Shown: in pieces, positions 36,946 through 46,352 of the stretch
Numbering within the stretch: the stretch's first letter is position 1
Layout: each line of letters begins with the position of its first letter
Source: Bacteroidia bacterium
GTDB lineage: Bacteria > Bacteroidota > Bacteroidia > CAIKAF01
NCBI GenBank assembly: GCA_030427255.1
Contig: JAUHWY010000004.1
Coordinates: forward strand, 1 to 64,000
Direction of reading: 5' to 3'
Length of the DNA stretch: 64,000 nucleotides
Translations under genes and position numbers: made by a program
The notes under the pieces: generated by a model
The model's database searches: none
Told to the model about the DNA's origin: nothing
What the model saw: the letters and a program-made list of their open reading frames with translations, nothing else

Positions 36946-38201
36946 TTTCCGCGAATTATATCAACCGGATCTACTTTGCTTGCTTTTTTAGCGGGGAACC
37001 AGCCGGCTACCCAAGTGGTTGCCAAGGCAAAGCTAACGCCTGTAAAGTAATACACGGGGTCGAAGTTCACCGGATAGGTTTTGATGGTAGGAAGGGCTTC
37101 GGTTTCAAAGGGGAGGACATCGATGAGGCTGCTGAGGGCGTATCCAAACCCAAGGCCCAAAATGCCTCCGGAAAATCCAATGATCATAGATAGTAAAAGG
37201 AAAATCCACTGCACGTCGCGTCCGGAAAAGCCTGTGGCTTTAAGGATGGCAATGCTGTCCATTTTTTCGTAGATCATCATGTTTAGAATATTGTAAATGC
37301 CGAATCCGGCTACGATTAACAGGGTAATGCTAACGGCATAAGAAATAAGGTTTCTAATGGAGCTTCCGGTGTCGAATTGAGCGTTGGCGGTTTGGATATC
37401 TACGGCTTGAGCTTTGTACACAGAGGCGAATTCTTTGGAAAGCTCCGGTGCGCGGTTTAAGTCGTGGAGCTTTATTTGGATGTCGGTGAAGTATCCGGCT
37501 CCCTGGCCGGCCAGTTTTTGGGCGGTTGCTAGGCTAACGTAGCTTTGGCTGTTGTCTACTTCGGCAAGGCCGGATTGGTAAAGTCCCACGATTTTGAGGG
37601 TTGCTTTTTCGCCGGTGGCGGAGCTTACTTGCACCATATCACCCAAATCGGCCAGCATTTTTTCTGCAATACCATAGCCCAAAATAATGCCATTTTCGAC
37701 CCTTTTAAGGCTTTCCAATTCGCCTTTTACAATGTAATCTGAAACGTGAAAGAGGCGTTCTTCTTCTGCGGGGTCAATTCCTTGTACCAATCCGGTGATG
37801 TCGGTAGTGCCTACATGATAAAATACTTGACTTTGGGTTTTTGGGGCTACACCAAGCACGCGTGGGTCTTGTTTTAGTGCTTCCAAAGCCGCTCCGCCAT
37901 TGTATAATCCTCGTCCTCTATCCACCGGCTTAATGGAACGTTGCATGAGCAGATGATTGGAATAGTCGGGGTGTTGTTCAATGGGTTGCTTGTCTGAAGC
38001 CTCCAACTCGTTGTATAGGCGAATGTGTGGCGTACGGTTTAAGATGAGGCCATCGAGCAAACCGTTTAGTCCGGTCATAAAACCCATTAGGGTAATGAAC
38101 ATGGTTATTCCAAAGGTTACGCCAATCCCTGCAATGATGGATTGCCTTAGCCTAGCAGTGAGCAAGTTCCAAGCAATATATAGCAGCAGCTTGTATTTCA
38201 T
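36942..38201 (-). CDS. ABC transporter permease (FtsX/LolC-E type)
   Basis: A 419-residue protein with one N-terminal membrane helix (about 20-42), a periplasmic MacB_PCD-like domain (about 50-270) and three C-terminal helices (about 285-400, FtsX domain with LLIVAGFGIYNILNMMIYEK). The end KASKVDPVDIIRGK is the usual LolE/MacB tail. It overlaps neighbours by 4 bp on both sides. The substrate is unknown. Confidence 0.9.
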   Translation of the reverse strand: MKYKLLLYIAWNLLTARLRQSIIAGIGVTFGITMFITLMGFMTGLNGLLDGLILNRTPHIRLYNELEASDKQPIEQHPDYSNHLLMQRSIKPVDRGRGLYNGGAALEALKQDPRVLGVAPKTQSQVFYHVGTTDITGLVQGIDPAEEERLFHVSDYIVKGELESLKRVENGIILGYGIAEKMLADLGDMVQVSSATGEKATLKIVGLYQSGLAEVDNSQSYVSLATAQKLAGQGAGYFTDIQIKLHDLNRAPELSKEFASVYKAQAVDIQTANAQFDTGSSIRNLISYAVSITLLIVAGFGIYNILNMMIYEKMDSIAILKATGFSGRDVQWIFLLLSMIIGFSGGILGLGFGYALSSLIDVLPFETEALPTIKTYPVNFDPVYYFTGVSFALATTWVAGWFPAKKASKVDPVDIIRGK

Positions 38202-39292
38202 TGTCCGGGAACTTTGACGGCCTGCCCTTTGCTTAAGCCCTTGGTTATTTGGATGAATTGATAATTTTTGAGACCGGTTTCTACCTTTATGGTATCGCCG
38301 TTTTCAAGAATAACCCGATCCTTGTCGAGCAGGGCAGCCCGTGGCAATACCAGCGCTTTTTCCAGGCTTTGTACAATAAGACTGGCTTCTACGGAAAGTT
38401 GGGCATACATAGGTTCGGGTGCTTGGTCAAAGCTTACTTCCACCCTAAAGGTGCGGCTGCGTGCATTAAGTATTGGATGAATGTGTTGGACCCTCCCTTT
38501 AAATACTTGATCGGGAAAAGCATCCATGCGCAGAATAGCTTCTTGTCCTATGCTTACACGAGCAATGTCGTATTCATCTACATCGAGTTCTACATAAAAA
38601 CTATCGGCGCTACCCAAATCGGCAATGGGGCTTTGTGGACCTAAATAGCTTCCGGTTTTGGGGTATACTTGCCAAACCATACCATCGATGGTGCTGCGCA
38701 GAATGAATTGTCCTTTGGTTTCTTGTTGTTGTTCCCAGCGGCTTCGGGCCAATTCAGCTTCGAGGTTAAGTTGGTCTTTGAGGCTTTTATACCTTGCTTT
38801 GGCCGAAAGCCATGCGGCTTTTGCGTTCTCCATGGAGGTTTGCCTTTGGAGCAGTTGGAGCTCGGAGCCGGCCCCTTGCTCCCAAAGTTTGCGTTGTCTT
38901 TGGTACAGGTCGGAATCGTTGACATAGGCTTGCCGAGCAAAGTTGAGTGCGGCTTCGGCCTCTAGGAGGGCCGAGGAGCCATGAGCTGCTTTATCTCTGG
39001 CAAACAGCCACTGTTGCCGGGCTTGTTCTTGGGCCAATTGCGCATTTTCTGCTTTAAGAGTGGCTATGGTATCTCCAACTTTTATGCGATCTCCCGGACC
39101 AACATGCAAACGCTGTAGGATGCCTGGCACCTCGGGCATTAAGGTGTATTGGTGGGCTGCCATTACTTTTCCGGAGGCATATACGCTTTCGGTAAGTGCT
39201 TTTTCTGCTACTTCAACCAGTCCGTCTTCGGAACTACAAGACAGAATCCAGCTCAATCCCAAAAGGAGGAAAATAGGATGTATTTGCTTCAT
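38198..39292 (-). CDS. Periplasmic adaptor (HlyD/MacA-like) lipoprotein
   Basis: A 364-residue membrane-fusion protein. A lipobox at LSWILSC (Cys about 19) tethers it to a membrane. The barrel-sandwich/lipoyl halves (VPGILQRLHVGPGDRIKVGDT and FILRSTIDGMVWQVYPKTGSYL) flank a long helical hairpin (about 85-190). A beta-barrel domain (VRVSIGQEAILRMDAFPDQVF-like) follows. It begins the operon MFP-permease-ATPase, making a MacAB-like tripartite exporter minus a local outer-membrane factor. The promoter box lies 8 nt before the start. Confidence 0.9.
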   Translation of the reverse strand: MKQIHPIFLLLGLSWILSCSSEDGLVEVAEKALTESVYASGKVMAAHQYTLMPEVPGILQRLHVGPGDRIKVGDTIATLKAENAQLAQEQARQQWLFARDKAAHGSSALLEAEAALNFARQAYVNDSDLYQRQRKLWEQGAGSELQLLQRQTSMENAKAAWLSAKARYKSLKDQLNLEAELARSRWEQQQETKGQFILRSTIDGMVWQVYPKTGSYLGPQSPIADLGSADSFYVELDVDEYDIARVSIGQEAILRMDAFPDQVFKGRVQHIHPILNARSRTFRVEVSFDQAPEPMYAQLSVEASLIVQSLEKALVLPRAALLDKDRVILENGDTIKVETGLKNYQFIQITKGLSKGQAVKVPGQ

Positions 39293-39300
39293 GATGGGAG

Positions 39301-39308
39301 CAAAGGTA
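39301..39308 (-). promoter_or_regulatory. -7 box of the ABC export operon
   Basis: On the minus strand this is TACCTTTG, a perfect TAnnTTTG match, ending 8 nt before the ATG. It predicts a very short or absent 5' leader. Confidence 0.5.
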
Positions 39309-39535
39309 AGACCGTAAATGGCTAAAAAGGATGATTTTACTCAGTGTTTTCAGGGGTTTCCTCAAAGTATCCTTTGGCAAGGGTTAGGAAACTGTTAAAA
39401 AAATTATAGTTTCCTCAGGCTAAAGATTAAGGGGGGAGATATGAGACAGCGCCTTGCAGGGCGCTGATTGGAGTCCTTTAGGCCAAGGCTTGCCGTCTTG
39501 TTTGTACCTGCCTTAAAAAATGGCTACATTACCCT

Positions 39536-41461
39536 ATGAAATTTTGGTTCTTTGGGCTTGCATTAAGCCTTTCTATCTGTTCATTTGGTCAGCATCCATG
39601 CGCCATAAACAAGCAAGAACATGCTTCTGCCTTAGGCGGTGCTTTTTTTTCCATTCCGGGCACAGAGTTGTATGATGTGCATTACGTGCATTTGGATGTA
39701 GCGCTCGAAACTACAGGGAACTTTATTCGAGGAAGTGCCGAAACGCATGCTGAGGTAAGCGGTTTTGTGTTGCCCAGCTATAAAGCGGAGCTAATTCCTG
39801 ACCTGATCATTGACAGTATTTGGCTAAACGGACAGAATGCAGCCTTCAGCCGAAACGGAAATGTGGTGGAGGTGCCTCTTAGTCCACCCTTGGTTCAGGG
39901 TTTTGAATTTAAAGTTAAGGTGTTCTACCATGGGTCGCCCCCGAATTCCGGTTTTTTTAATGGCTTAAGCAACGATCAAAGTCCAAGTTGGGGAGCCGAT
40001 GTTACCTGGAGTCTATCCCAGCCTTTTGGGGCTAGAGACTGGTGGCCTGTGAAGCAAAGTTTGCAGGATAAAATTGACTCTTGTCGGGTTTGGATTACTA
40101 CCTCCACCGAGAACATGGCGGGCTCCAATGGCTTGTTGCAACAAGTGACCCCAATGCCGGGAGGTAAGCATCGGTTTGAATGGTTGCATAAACACCCCAT
40201 TGATTACTATTTGATTTCGGTGGCTGTGGCCGATTACCAAGAATACAACCTAACCGCGAACCCTTCCAATTCCGGTCCGGTGTTTATTCAAAACTATGTG
40301 TACGATAATCCGCAATTGATTCCCTTTTTTCAAGCCGACATGGATGAAACCGTGGACATGCTTGAATTTTTTAGTGAAATTTTTGGGCCATACCCTTTTG
40401 CCGACGAGAAATACGGCCACTGTATGGCTCCCTTTAGCGGAGGAATGGAACACCAAACCATGACCACTCAAGGTTTTTTTACCAGAGACCTAACCGCCCA
40501 TGAGTTAGGCCACCAATGGTTTGGCGACCATGTAACTTGTGCCTATTGGAAAGACATTTGGATTAACGAAGGCTTTGCTTCCTATTCAGAATATTTGTTT
40601 CGAGAACATGTAGGGGTTTCGGCAGACCCTAGGGATTGGATGGACAATGCCCACGACAACATCATGTCTTCTCCAGGCGGAAGTGTGTACGTAGACGATG
40701 CAAGCAGTGAATCACGCATTTTTTCAGGAAGGTTAAGTTACGACAAGGGTGCTGCCATTTTGCATAGCCTTCGTTTTGTGATTAACAACGACTCCCTTTT
40801 CTTCTTATCGCTAAGGAACCATGTGCAGGCTTATGGCCAAAGTACCGCCACCGGTGATGACTTTAGGCAGGTGGTTGAGCAAACTACAGGGCTTAATTTT
40901 CAGACCTTTTTTCAGCAGTGGTATTACGGAGAAGGCTTTCCAACCTTTTCCGGAAAGTACCAGGTAGACCAAGGGCAACTTTTTTTGGAGATTAGCCAGC
41001 AAACCAGTGCTCCCCAAAGCATAGCATGGTTTGAGACCCCATTGGAGCTGGAGGTTGAGCGACCCCAAGGCGACACCCTAATTCGAGTGCTCTTAGACCA
41101 ACCGGTAAAGTCCTTGTCTGTTCCTTTTTCCGGGACGGTAGATGCCATTCGTTTTGACCCCAATCAATGGCTCATCAACCAGTCGGGAAGTATGGTGGAG
41201 GACGTAAGCTTAGGTCAAAATGTTTTGGCAAGTGAAGTTTCCTTGGGTATTTACCCCAATCCCTGCCGCAGTGGTTGTCGATTTTTTGCTGCGGACAAGA
41301 TCGGTCATGGGTACCAATTGATGGACATCCGCGGTAAATTGCTTCGCAAAGGCTATTTAAACCCGGGAGATGTGTTTCCTATAGAGCAATTGAGCTATGG
41401 AACTTACCTGGTGGTATGGGAGAATGGCCAAAGGCAGTTGTTGGTGTGTCAACCGGAATAA
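39536..41461 (+). CDS. Secreted M1-family aminopeptidase with T9SS type A tail
   Basis: A 641-residue protein with a signal peptide (ending SFGQ near 19). The N-terminal M1 beta domain is followed by the substrate loop GGMEHQTM and zinc site HELGH (322-326) with Glu345 in WINEGFASYSE. This is the exact HEXXH-X18-E spacing. From about residue 565 (GIYPNPCRSGC onward) it carries a type A T9SS sorting domain ending LLVCQPE. It should remove N-terminal residues from peptides outside the cell. It is a single gene that converges with the oxidase cluster. Confidence 0.93.
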   Translation: MKFWFFGLALSLSICSFGQHPCAINKQEHASALGGAFFSIPGTELYDVHYVHLDVALETTGNFIRGSAETHAEVSGFVLPSYKAELIPDLIIDSIWLNGQNAAFSRNGNVVEVPLSPPLVQGFEFKVKVFYHGSPPNSGFFNGLSNDQSPSWGADVTWSLSQPFGARDWWPVKQSLQDKIDSCRVWITTSTENMAGSNGLLQQVTPMPGGKHRFEWLHKHPIDYYLISVAVADYQEYNLTANPSNSGPVFIQNYVYDNPQLIPFFQADMDETVDMLEFFSEIFGPYPFADEKYGHCMAPFSGGMEHQTMTTQGFFTRDLTAHELGHQWFGDHVTCAYWKDIWINEGFASYSEYLFREHVGVSADPRDWMDNAHDNIMSSPGGSVYVDDASSESRIFSGRLSYDKGAAILHSLRFVINNDSLFFLSLRNHVQAYGQSTATGDDFRQVVEQTTGLNFQTFFQQWYYGEGFPTFSGKYQVDQGQLFLEISQQTSAPQSIAWFETPLELEVERPQGDTLIRVLLDQPVKSLSVPFSGTVDAIRFDPNQWLINQSGSMVEDVSLGQNVLASEVSLGIYPNPCRSGCRFFAADKIGHGYQLMDIRGKLLRKGYLNPGDVFPIEQLSYGTYLVVWENGQRQLLVCQPE

Positions 41462-41482
41462 AGAGAACGTATGCGGCGAACA

Positions 41483-41719
41483 TCAGCCTAGGGGTTCCAC
41501 AGATTTCCTTTTCTTATGCCTACGGTATAGTAAGTATCCCACAAGTGCAGCGGCCATTACCAAATAGGGAGCAGCCATTAAGTACAGTATGCCTTCATTG
41601 ATTCCTACTGCCTTGTCTTCTTTGCCGGCAACCTCACTGCACATAACGCATTGAGCAAAATTATTGCCGGAAAGAAACAGCAAAAAACCAAGAATTAAGC
41701 TACTTTTTATTTTACTCAT
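41483..41719 (-). CDS. Small membrane protein of the oxidase cluster
   Basis: About 78 residues from the ATG at 41719, chosen because it overlaps the upstream stop in an ATGA. It has a signal-like helix (about 5-21), CVMCSEVAG with two Cys just after it, a second helix (about 43-64) and a basic end. The function is unknown. The position at the end of the cytochrome-oxidase run suggests an assembly or accessory role. Confidence 0.65.
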   Translation of the reverse strand: MSKIKSSLILGFLLFLSGNNFAQCVMCSEVAGKEDKAVGINEGILYLMAAPYLVMAAALVGYLLYRRHKKRKSVEPLG

Positions 41720-42243
41720 TGCAATCCGTAATAGGGAGCCATCATTAGGTACACCAATACGCCTGTGGTAGTGACGTAAAGCCAAAGGGGCAAGGCGATG
41801 CGCGCAATTTTTCGGTGGCGATCAAAGCGCTGATTCAATGCCCTTACTAAAGTTACCAAAACTAAAGGTACAATAACTGCAGCCAAAACAATATGACTTA
41901 TAAGCATGGGATAGTAAAACCAGCCTAGGGAACCTAAGTATTTAGCGCTTTCGTGTGTGGCATGGTACAGCACATAGCTTAGCAAGAACACTATGGAAAT
42001 GCTCACCGCAGACAACATGAGTTTGCGGTGAAGCTCAAGCTTTTTCTTTTTTATGGCAATCAAGCCTGCCACCAAAATCAAAGTGGTTGTTCCATTCAAA
42101 AAGGCATTTAGCTTGGGCAAAAAATCAAGGTTTGCAGCTACTTCTGCATTTTTGGGAATAAAGTAAAGCAAGGCTACTACAAGCGGAATGGCCAAGGAGG
42201 CTACCCAGATAAGGCCTTGATAGGAGGATTTTGATTTATTCAT
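41716..42243 (-). CDS. DUF420 membrane protein
   Basis: A 175-residue protein with five hydrophobic segments. Conserved His residues lie in HRKLMLSAVSIS, YHATHESAKYLG and SHIVLAAVIVPLVL. This is the DUF420 pattern (YozB/CtaM-like), known for its link to cytochrome aa3/caa3 assembly in Firmicutes and Bacteroidota. It overlaps the SCO gene by 4 bp and the next small gene by 4 bp. Confidence 0.85.
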   Translation of the reverse strand: MNKSKSSYQGLIWVASLAIPLVVALLYFIPKNAEVAANLDFLPKLNAFLNGTTTLILVAGLIAIKKKKLELHRKLMLSAVSISIVFLLSYVLYHATHESAKYLGSLGWFYYPMLISHIVLAAVIVPLVLVTLVRALNQRFDRHRKIARIALPLWLYVTTTGVLVYLMMAPYYGLQ

Positions 42244-42893
42244 GGGTGCAAGAGTAGTTTAGCGGTTTGAGCAATGCTGTCGGCCAATTCGGACCTGGTT
42301 CCGTCAAACACCGCGCGAATGTGTCGGTTTTGATCTACCAAAATTAAAAAGCCGGAATGGGTATATCCACCAGGTTCCTCAGGAGCTTTTTTGGCGTAGG
42401 CCATGTAGGCATCTGCCATTAAAAAAATGCTGTCTACTTCTCCGGTTAAAAACTGCCAACGACCGGGGGCCGCATGGTGCTTTGCGGCATAAGATTTCAA
42501 TACCGAAGGCCTATCGTGCAAAGGGTCAATGCTGTGCGATACCAATCGGAAATCCGATTCCTCCATCATGCGTTCTTGTACCAGCTCCATGGTGAAACTC
42601 ATTTTTGGGCAGATGGTAGGACAAGTAGTAAAGAAGAAGTCCGCCAGGTATACTTTACCCTCAACACTGTCTTGATTGAATGGAAGGCTGTCTTGATTCA
42701 GGAATGCAAAATCGGGAATGCGGTATGGCAAGCTATCGTAGCCCTTTCCGTCGGGGCGTTCTTGAAGTATGGGAGGGCCCAAAAAGGGCAGAGCTGCTTT
42801 CGGCTCTTCTTGGCCGGGATTTTTTGTATTGTTTCCTTTTCCACAGCCAATTCCCATAATAACCAACAGTAAGCAAGCGGCTATACTCCTCAT
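42240..42893 (-). CDS. SCO family copper chaperone lipoprotein
   Basis: A 217-residue protein with a lipobox (MGIGC, Cys17). The thioredoxin-like domain has the copper motif CPTIC (Cys91 and Cys95) in DFFFTTCPTICPKM and the ligand His in YTHSGFLILVD. SCO proteins deliver copper to the CuA site of oxidase subunit II. It overlaps by 4 bp with both neighbours in the oxidase cluster. Confidence 0.93.
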   Translation of the reverse strand: MRSIAACLLLVIMGIGCGKGNNTKNPGQEEPKAALPFLGPPILQERPDGKGYDSLPYRIPDFAFLNQDSLPFNQDSVEGKVYLADFFFTTCPTICPKMSFTMELVQERMMEESDFRLVSHSIDPLHDRPSVLKSYAAKHHAAPGRWQFLTGEVDSIFLMADAYMAYAKKAPEEPGGYTHSGFLILVDQNRHIRAVFDGTRSELADSIAQTAKLLLHP

Positions 42894-43627
42894 TCTTCTT
42901 CGGGATTGCGTGTCAGTTTGTCGTCGAATTTATAATACTTATGGCTGGCAAAATTGTAGGCATATTCTCTGTTCAAATGCCCGATATCTTCCTTTAAATG
43001 CTTAATATCCTTTACTAAAAGCGGGTTATAGAAGCCCCTCAAACGGCGCTCTTTGTCTACCAGAACCAAACTTTGAGGATCGGGACGCTGGGGTGGCATA
43101 TTGCTGTCCGGAAGCAAGGCATTTATCCATTGCTCTTTCTGTTGAGCATCTCTAACAAAGCGATATTGCCAACGGCTTGCCAAGCTGTCAAATGAGGCAC
43201 TAAAGCTGGAGGGCTGCGGCAAAGGTTCCGGGGGAGGGGCTTCAAATAAGCTTATGAACTGAACCTGGCCGTCGGTGGATAAGATTTCTCGAGCGGCATA
43301 CACAATTTGGTCAGGGATTGGCTTTTCCGCTGCATACATTGCCTGCGGCAAGAGATGAATTACTCGAATTTTTCCGTCTAAAAAATGCAGCGAGTCCGTG
43401 GCACCGGTTTCCTTCAAGTAGGCTTGTGGTGCTACCTCATATAAAATGGTGTCGGTTCTTGGGCGTTTGCCGGGTATTTTTATTTCCCCGTAACCGTGCG
43501 GACCGTAAAAGGGTAGGCGGTTGATATGGGCCGTGGTATTAAACAAGAAAAAATAAAAAAGAAGTGCCGGTAAGAACAAGAGTCCTACCAGCACCAAAGG
43601 TTGTTTAAGGGAGTTGCGTTTGCCCAT
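42890..43627 (-). CDS. SCO-like membrane protein lacking cysteine
   Basis: A 245-residue protein with one N-terminal helix (about 12-32). The C-terminal end LVLVDKERRLRGFYNPLLVKDIKHLKEDI parallels the end of the neighbouring SCO protein (LILVDQNRHIRAVFDG). However, the chain has no Cys at all, so it cannot bind copper in the SCO way. Such proteins are commonly found between coxIV and SCO in flavobacterial clusters. It overlaps SCO by 4 bp. A structural or assembly role is inferred. Confidence 0.6.
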   Translation of the reverse strand: MGKRNSLKQPLVLVGLLFLPALLFYFFLFNTTAHINRLPFYGPHGYGEIKIPGKRPRTDTILYEVAPQAYLKETGATDSLHFLDGKIRVIHLLPQAMYAAEKPIPDQIVYAAREILSTDGQVQFISLFEAPPPEPLPQPSSFSASFDSLASRWQYRFVRDAQQKEQWINALLPDSNMPPQRPDPQSLVLVDKERRLRGFYNPLLVKDIKHLKEDIGHLNREYAYNFASHKYYKFDDKLTRNPEEE

Positions 43628-43659
43628 ACTTTCATAACCGCGAGGCGGCCCAAAAGGTT

Positions 43660-44058
43660 TTAGTGGGCTGCCGCAGGCATATCCGAAATCAAGTAGTCGG
43701 GGAATATCAAGCGCACATCTTCTTGATACAAGCCCTCAATCATCATGAGTACAATAAAGTAAACCATGAGGATGACCAATATGCCTAAAGTCAAACGAAA
43801 ACTCTTTTTTTCGTCGCCCAAGTGCATGTAGGAGAAAATAATGTAATAAGCTTTTACAATGGTGAGTCCTATGTAAAAGTATTTGAGTACTTGCTTAGAG
43901 GTAAAGGCCAATTCGTAATTGGCATAGGCTACACCTACCTCAACGGCGGTTACCGCCAATAATATCCAGAATACTTTCCAAATCCACCATGTCTTGGCAG
44001 GTGGTATGGGATCCTCGGCGCGGTGCAGGTGGGGCTGAAAATTATCGTACAACTCCAT
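43660..44058 (-). CDS. Cytochrome c oxidase subunit IV family protein
   Basis: A 132-residue protein with three hydrophobic helices (about 27-46, 58-78, 88-112). The central SYMHLGDEKKSFRLTLGILV is the prokaryotic COX4 pattern. This small subunit stabilises the heme-copper oxidase in the inner membrane. It lies 27 bp downstream of a subunit III gene on the same strand. Confidence 0.88.
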   Translation of the reverse strand: MELYDNFQPHLHRAEDPIPPAKTWWIWKVFWILLAVTAVEVGVAYANYELAFTSKQVLKYFYIGLTIVKAYYIIFSYMHLGDEKKSFRLTLGILVILMVYFIVLMMIEGLYQEDVRLIFPDYLISDMPAAAH

Positions 44059-44085
44059 GGCGTTCTCTTTATAGCAGGTTTTCGA

Positions 44086-44787
44086 TTAAATCAGGTAGAA
44101 GAAGGTAAATACAAATACCCATACTAGGTCTACAAAGTGCCAATATAGACCCACTTTTTCAACCATTTCATAGTGACCTCTCCGGTGAAACACTCCTTTG
44201 ATGGTCATAAACAGTACAATAATATTAAGTACTACCCCCGAAAATACGTGGGAACCATGGAAACCCGTAATGAGGAAAAATAGGTTTGCAAATTGCTTTG
44301 GCCCATACTCATTCTCGGTCATGTTGGCGCCATGAATAACGCCCATTCCATTCTCTAGTATTTTACCTTCGGCAGTTCCATGAATAAAATGATACCACTC
44401 ATAAGCCTGTGAGCCCAAAAAGATGAATCCACCAATAATGGTCCATATCATCCATTTGATAACTCCTTTTTTGTCAAATCTGTGGCCGGCTTCCACGGCC
44501 AAAACCATGGTTACGGAGCTCATAATCAAAATAAAGGTCATGAGCGACACAAAAGCGAGCGGAATATGGCCTTCTACCATGGGGAAGTGGTTGTATACCT
44601 CATCCGGGTTGGGCCAAAACTCTCTATTCATGTTTCGGGTGGCACCGTAGTAAATCAGCAGACTGGAAAAAGTCAATGCATCAGAAACCAGGAAAAACCA
44701 CATCATCATTTTTCCCCAGCTAATATTGAAGGGCGCATCCCCTCCACTCCAGGGTTTCTGAGCTGCTACGGTTTGTGCGTGGGCCAT
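44086..44787 (-). CDS. Cytochrome c oxidase subunit III
   Basis: A 233-residue protein with about five helices. LITGFHGSHVFSGVVLNIIV and YWHFVDLVWVFVFTFFYLI are diagnostic of COX3, including the conserved HxxH region and final W-x-F/V-L-F motif. It forms part of the proton-pumping terminal oxidase. A second, shorter subunit III gene lies 24 bp upstream. Paired coxIII genes are normal in Bacteroidota, where one resembles the caa3 type. Confidence 0.93.
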   Translation of the reverse strand: MAHAQTVAAQKPWSGGDAPFNISWGKMMMWFFLVSDALTFSSLLIYYGATRNMNREFWPNPDEVYNHFPMVEGHIPLAFVSLMTFILIMSSVTMVLAVEAGHRFDKKGVIKWMIWTIIGGFIFLGSQAYEWYHFIHGTAEGKILENGMGVIHGANMTENEYGPKQFANLFFLITGFHGSHVFSGVVLNIIVLFMTIKGVFHRRGHYEMVEKVGLYWHFVDLVWVFVFTFFYLI

Positions 44788-44811
44788 AGTAGTGGTTTAA
44801 CGTTATTTATG

Positions 44812-45432
44812 TTAAAACAATTGATCTGCGTAGGTCAAAAACAGGAACAAATATAACCACAACAAATCTAAAAAATGCCAATAAATAGCGGTTCGCCTTA
44901 AGCCATGATGGTTTTTAGGCCCGTATTTGCCTCTAAACGACTGCACTGCGGCTATCAATAAAGCAAGTAAACCGCTGATTACGTGCACAAAATGCGCACC
45001 TGTAATGATGTAAAAAAAGGAACCCGACACGTTGCCTGTGGCATTGTCAATCAAAAATATCCGCATGTCTACCAAGTCTCCGTAGCCTGCCCATTGCAGT
45101 TGACCAAACCAAAGACCTAAAACCAAGCTCAACAACAATAGCAGCCCCGAAACTTTCCCCGCCCATGGCTGCTCTTTTCGAATAATCCATTGGGCCAAGC
45201 CTACCGTTAAACTGCTGGCCAACAAGACCACAGTACTGGTCGCAAATACTTGCGGCAAATCAAATTCAAACCAATTGGCTCCGTCTTTGCGCACCACATA
45301 CACACTGGTGAATGCCGCAAAAAACAAGGTTACCGAACCCAAAAACAACCACAACATGATGTTCTTAGCCCGAATCCTCGCTTCACGCTCCTCTTCAGGA
45401 GTTAGTTGCCTGTATACTGCTTCTTTTTCCAT
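44812..45432 (-). CDS. Second heme-copper oxidase subunit III
   Basis: A 206-residue five-helix protein. YIITGAHFVHVISGLLALLI and IYWHFLDLLWLYLFLFLTY mark it as a COX3 family member. It lies between ctaB and the other coxIII. Subunits I and II are not in the window. The N-terminal charged segment QLTPEEEREARIRAKN precedes the first helix. Confidence 0.92.
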   Translation of the reverse strand: MEKEAVYRQLTPEEEREARIRAKNIMLWLFLGSVTLFFAAFTSVYVVRKDGANWFEFDLPQVFATSTVVLLASSLTVGLAQWIIRKEQPWAGKVSGLLLLLSLVLGLWFGQLQWAGYGDLVDMRIFLIDNATGNVSGSFFYIITGAHFVHVISGLLALLIAAVQSFRGKYGPKNHHGLRRTAIYWHFLDLLWLYLFLFLTYADQLF

Positions 45433-45438
45433 AGCTTT

Positions 45439-46308
45439 TTATAAACCAAACAATAATGTGAGCTGAATGATGGGCAAATAGAAAAAACTGGCAAACATCA
45501 ATAGGCGGGCATCTTCATTTTTGCAGCTCCAATACAGCTTTATGGCAGGAAGGGCAAAACCCACCGCAGCCAACACCAAAATTCCGGTAGCAATGCCGCC
45601 CAACATCCCGGTCCAGTAAGGTATCAGGCTTATGGGAATCAAACTCATGTTGTACAACAATATCTGAAAGGCATTGGCTCGGTTGCGCCCCGTAGGAAAT
45701 GGCAGTAAATAAAATCCGGCCCGGCGGTAGTCCTCATCAAGCCGCCAAGCAATGGCCCAAAAATGCGGAAACTGCCACATAAACTGCAAGAAAAACAACA
45801 AAACCGCTTCCTGACCGATGCTTCCGGTAGCAGCTGTCCAACCAAGCAAGGGCGGCACCGCCCCGGGAAATGCCCCCACAAAAACAGCTAAGGGGGTTTT
45901 GCGCTTTAATGGAGTGTACACAAAGGTATATGCCACCAAAGCCGATAGACTCAGCACAGTTGTCAAAAGATTCGTGCCCAACCACAAGCATAAGGTGCCC
46001 CCCAAAGTCAATAGCCCGGCCAACAACCAAGCCTCGTTCACCTTCATGCGCTCCTGAGGCAAGGGCCTGTCCATGGTTCGAACCATCAATTTGTCCAAAT
46101 CTCTCTCCAGTATCTGATTCATGCCATTGCTGGCTGCGGTAATGCAGGTGCCACCTACCGCCAACAAGGAAAAAGACAACCAGTCCACCTGATCAGCTCC
46201 AATCAAATAGCCTATCAAGGCCGAAAAAATGACTAAGGACGATAAACGGACCTTGGTAAATAAGGCATAGTCTTTCCAACGACTATATTTTTTTACTTCT
46301 TCGTTCAT
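45439..46308 (-). CDS. ctaB: Protoheme IX farnesyltransferase
   Basis: CtaB attaches farnesyl to heme b, giving heme O for the oxidase. About 289 residues from the ATG at 46308; an earlier ATG at 46323 is possible. It is a UbiA-type prenyltransferase with eight to nine helices and the Asp motif NQILERDLDKLMVRTMDRPL. The second cytoplasmic loop reads WRLDEDYRRAGFYLLPF. It begins the oxidase run and lies 30 bp downstream of the MetH-domain gene. Confidence 0.95.
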   Translation of the reverse strand: MNEEVKKYSRWKDYALFTKVRLSSLVIFSALIGYLIGADQVDWLSFSLLAVGGTCITAASNGMNQILERDLDKLMVRTMDRPLPQERMKVNEAWLLAGLLTLGGTLCLWLGTNLLTTVLSLSALVAYTFVYTPLKRKTPLAVFVGAFPGAVPPLLGWTAATGSIGQEAVLLFFLQFMWQFPHFWAIAWRLDEDYRRAGFYLLPFPTGRNRANAFQILLYNMSLIPISLIPYWTGMLGGIATGILVLAAVGFALPAIKLYWSCKNEDARLLMFASFFYLPIIQLTLLFGL

Positions 46309-46352
46309 GGCTATGGCATCCATAGGTGCATAGGTTTGGTATCCCTTAGGAT

